This document shows, in pieces, positions 63,848 to 64,000 of a stretch of DNA of 64,000 nt. The stretch's first letter is position 1. Each line of letters starts with the position of its first letter. The position numbers and the translations under genes are program-made. This DNA comes from an uncultured Eubacteriales bacterium (lineage in GTDB: Bacteria > Bacillota > Clostridia > Lachnospirales > Lachnospiraceae). The stretch is from the NCBI GenBank assembly GCA_900539455.1, contig UQCD01000009.1:24663-88662 (forward strand), in the 5' to 3' direction. The notes under the pieces are model-generated. The model was given only the letters and a program-made list of their open reading frames with translations. It did no database searches and had not been told where the DNA came from.

Positions 63848-64000
63848 GATTCTTTTCTATGTACTGAGCAAAATCAATTACCTTTGCTGGCTCTTTCTTA
63901 GTAGCAATCCCTAATCGTTCCATGTCTAATTTAAAAAGTTCACTCGGATATCCATACGCATCAAATCCCTCTGGCTGGCAGATATCTCTGTTCAGATACT
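63831..64000 (-). CDS. Unknown protein, C-terminal part; runs off the window
   Basis: 56 codons are visible, ending ...PAKVIDFAQYIEKNRGTND at TAG 63831. The frame is open to the window edge (LNRDICQPEGFDAYGYPSELF). Hydrophilic; no motif recognised. Probably a mobile-element gene given its neighbours. Confidence 0.5.
   Translation of the reverse strand, partial: YLNRDICQPEGFDAYGYPSELFKLDMERLGIATKKEPAKVIDFAQYIEKNRGTND

Overview
The window looks like the chromosome of a low-GC Gram-positive anaerobe of the Clostridia, most likely a Lachnospiraceae-type gut bacterium. The evidence is the AT-rich composition, strong GGAGG ribosome sites, TTGACA/TATAAT-type promoters, the rpmG-secE-nusG-rplK-rplA / rplJ-rplL / rpoB-rpoC core, and many families typical of that group (YitT, FNT transporter, C_GCAxxG_C_C, DUF438, Pr6Pr, GLUG/MMPL pairs). 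This assignment rests on recognised families and style, not on any search.

Layout. 1-2460 (minus): the start of a secretion-type locus ('locus A': secreted beta-rich protein, lipoprotein, membrane-fusion protein running off the window edge) behind a promoter, a class I cyclic-di-GMP riboswitch and an overlapping terminator. 2663-6648 (plus): a SurA-N-like secreted protein, a zinc phospholipase C-family protein, a YitT permease and a degenerate HD-GYP protein. 6710-15276 (minus): FNT transporter, rpoC, rpoB with its own promoter. 15449-17801 (minus): a polar amino-acid ABC importer whose binding protein appears circularly permuted. 17853-22433 (minus): 'locus B', with the same gene order as locus A, complete with ABC ATPase and FtsX-type permease. 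22509-26394 (minus): rplL, rplJ with L10 leader, rplA, rplK, nusG, secE, rpmG. 26494-35490: transporters and membrane proteins, ending in a translationally overlapped MMPL/GLUG pair. 35818-42347: map, a HAD phosphatase, a Lon-like AAA+ ATPase, an esterase and a chemoreceptor-PilZ fusion. 42450-51214 (minus): an anaerobic redox cluster, an ABC exporter and methyltransferases. 

From about 51.4 kb onward the sequence becomes accessory: a holin-like type I toxin, a T-box-controlled methyltransferase, a RelBE/YafQ toxin-antitoxin pair, a truncated AbiGi gene, an IS21 copy with an IS3-family element inserted in its right end, a broken topB, small zinc-ribbon genes, an IS3 remnant, an aldo/keto reductase and a decayed tyrosine integrase. 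This reads as the debris of one or more integrative elements.

How things connect. Three separate items point to cyclic-di-GMP signalling: the riboswitch in front of locus A, the HD-GYP-like protein and the PilZ-tailed chemoreceptor. Loci A and B share an architecture (secreted protein, lipoprotein, adaptor, ABC export) that I do not recognise as a named system; it is the best candidate here for something undescribed. The ribosomal/RNA polymerase block is normal in content but split: about 7 kb (importer plus locus B) lies between rplL and rpoB, and rpoB has acquired its own promoter and leader. No rRNA, tRNA or CRISPR array was seen.
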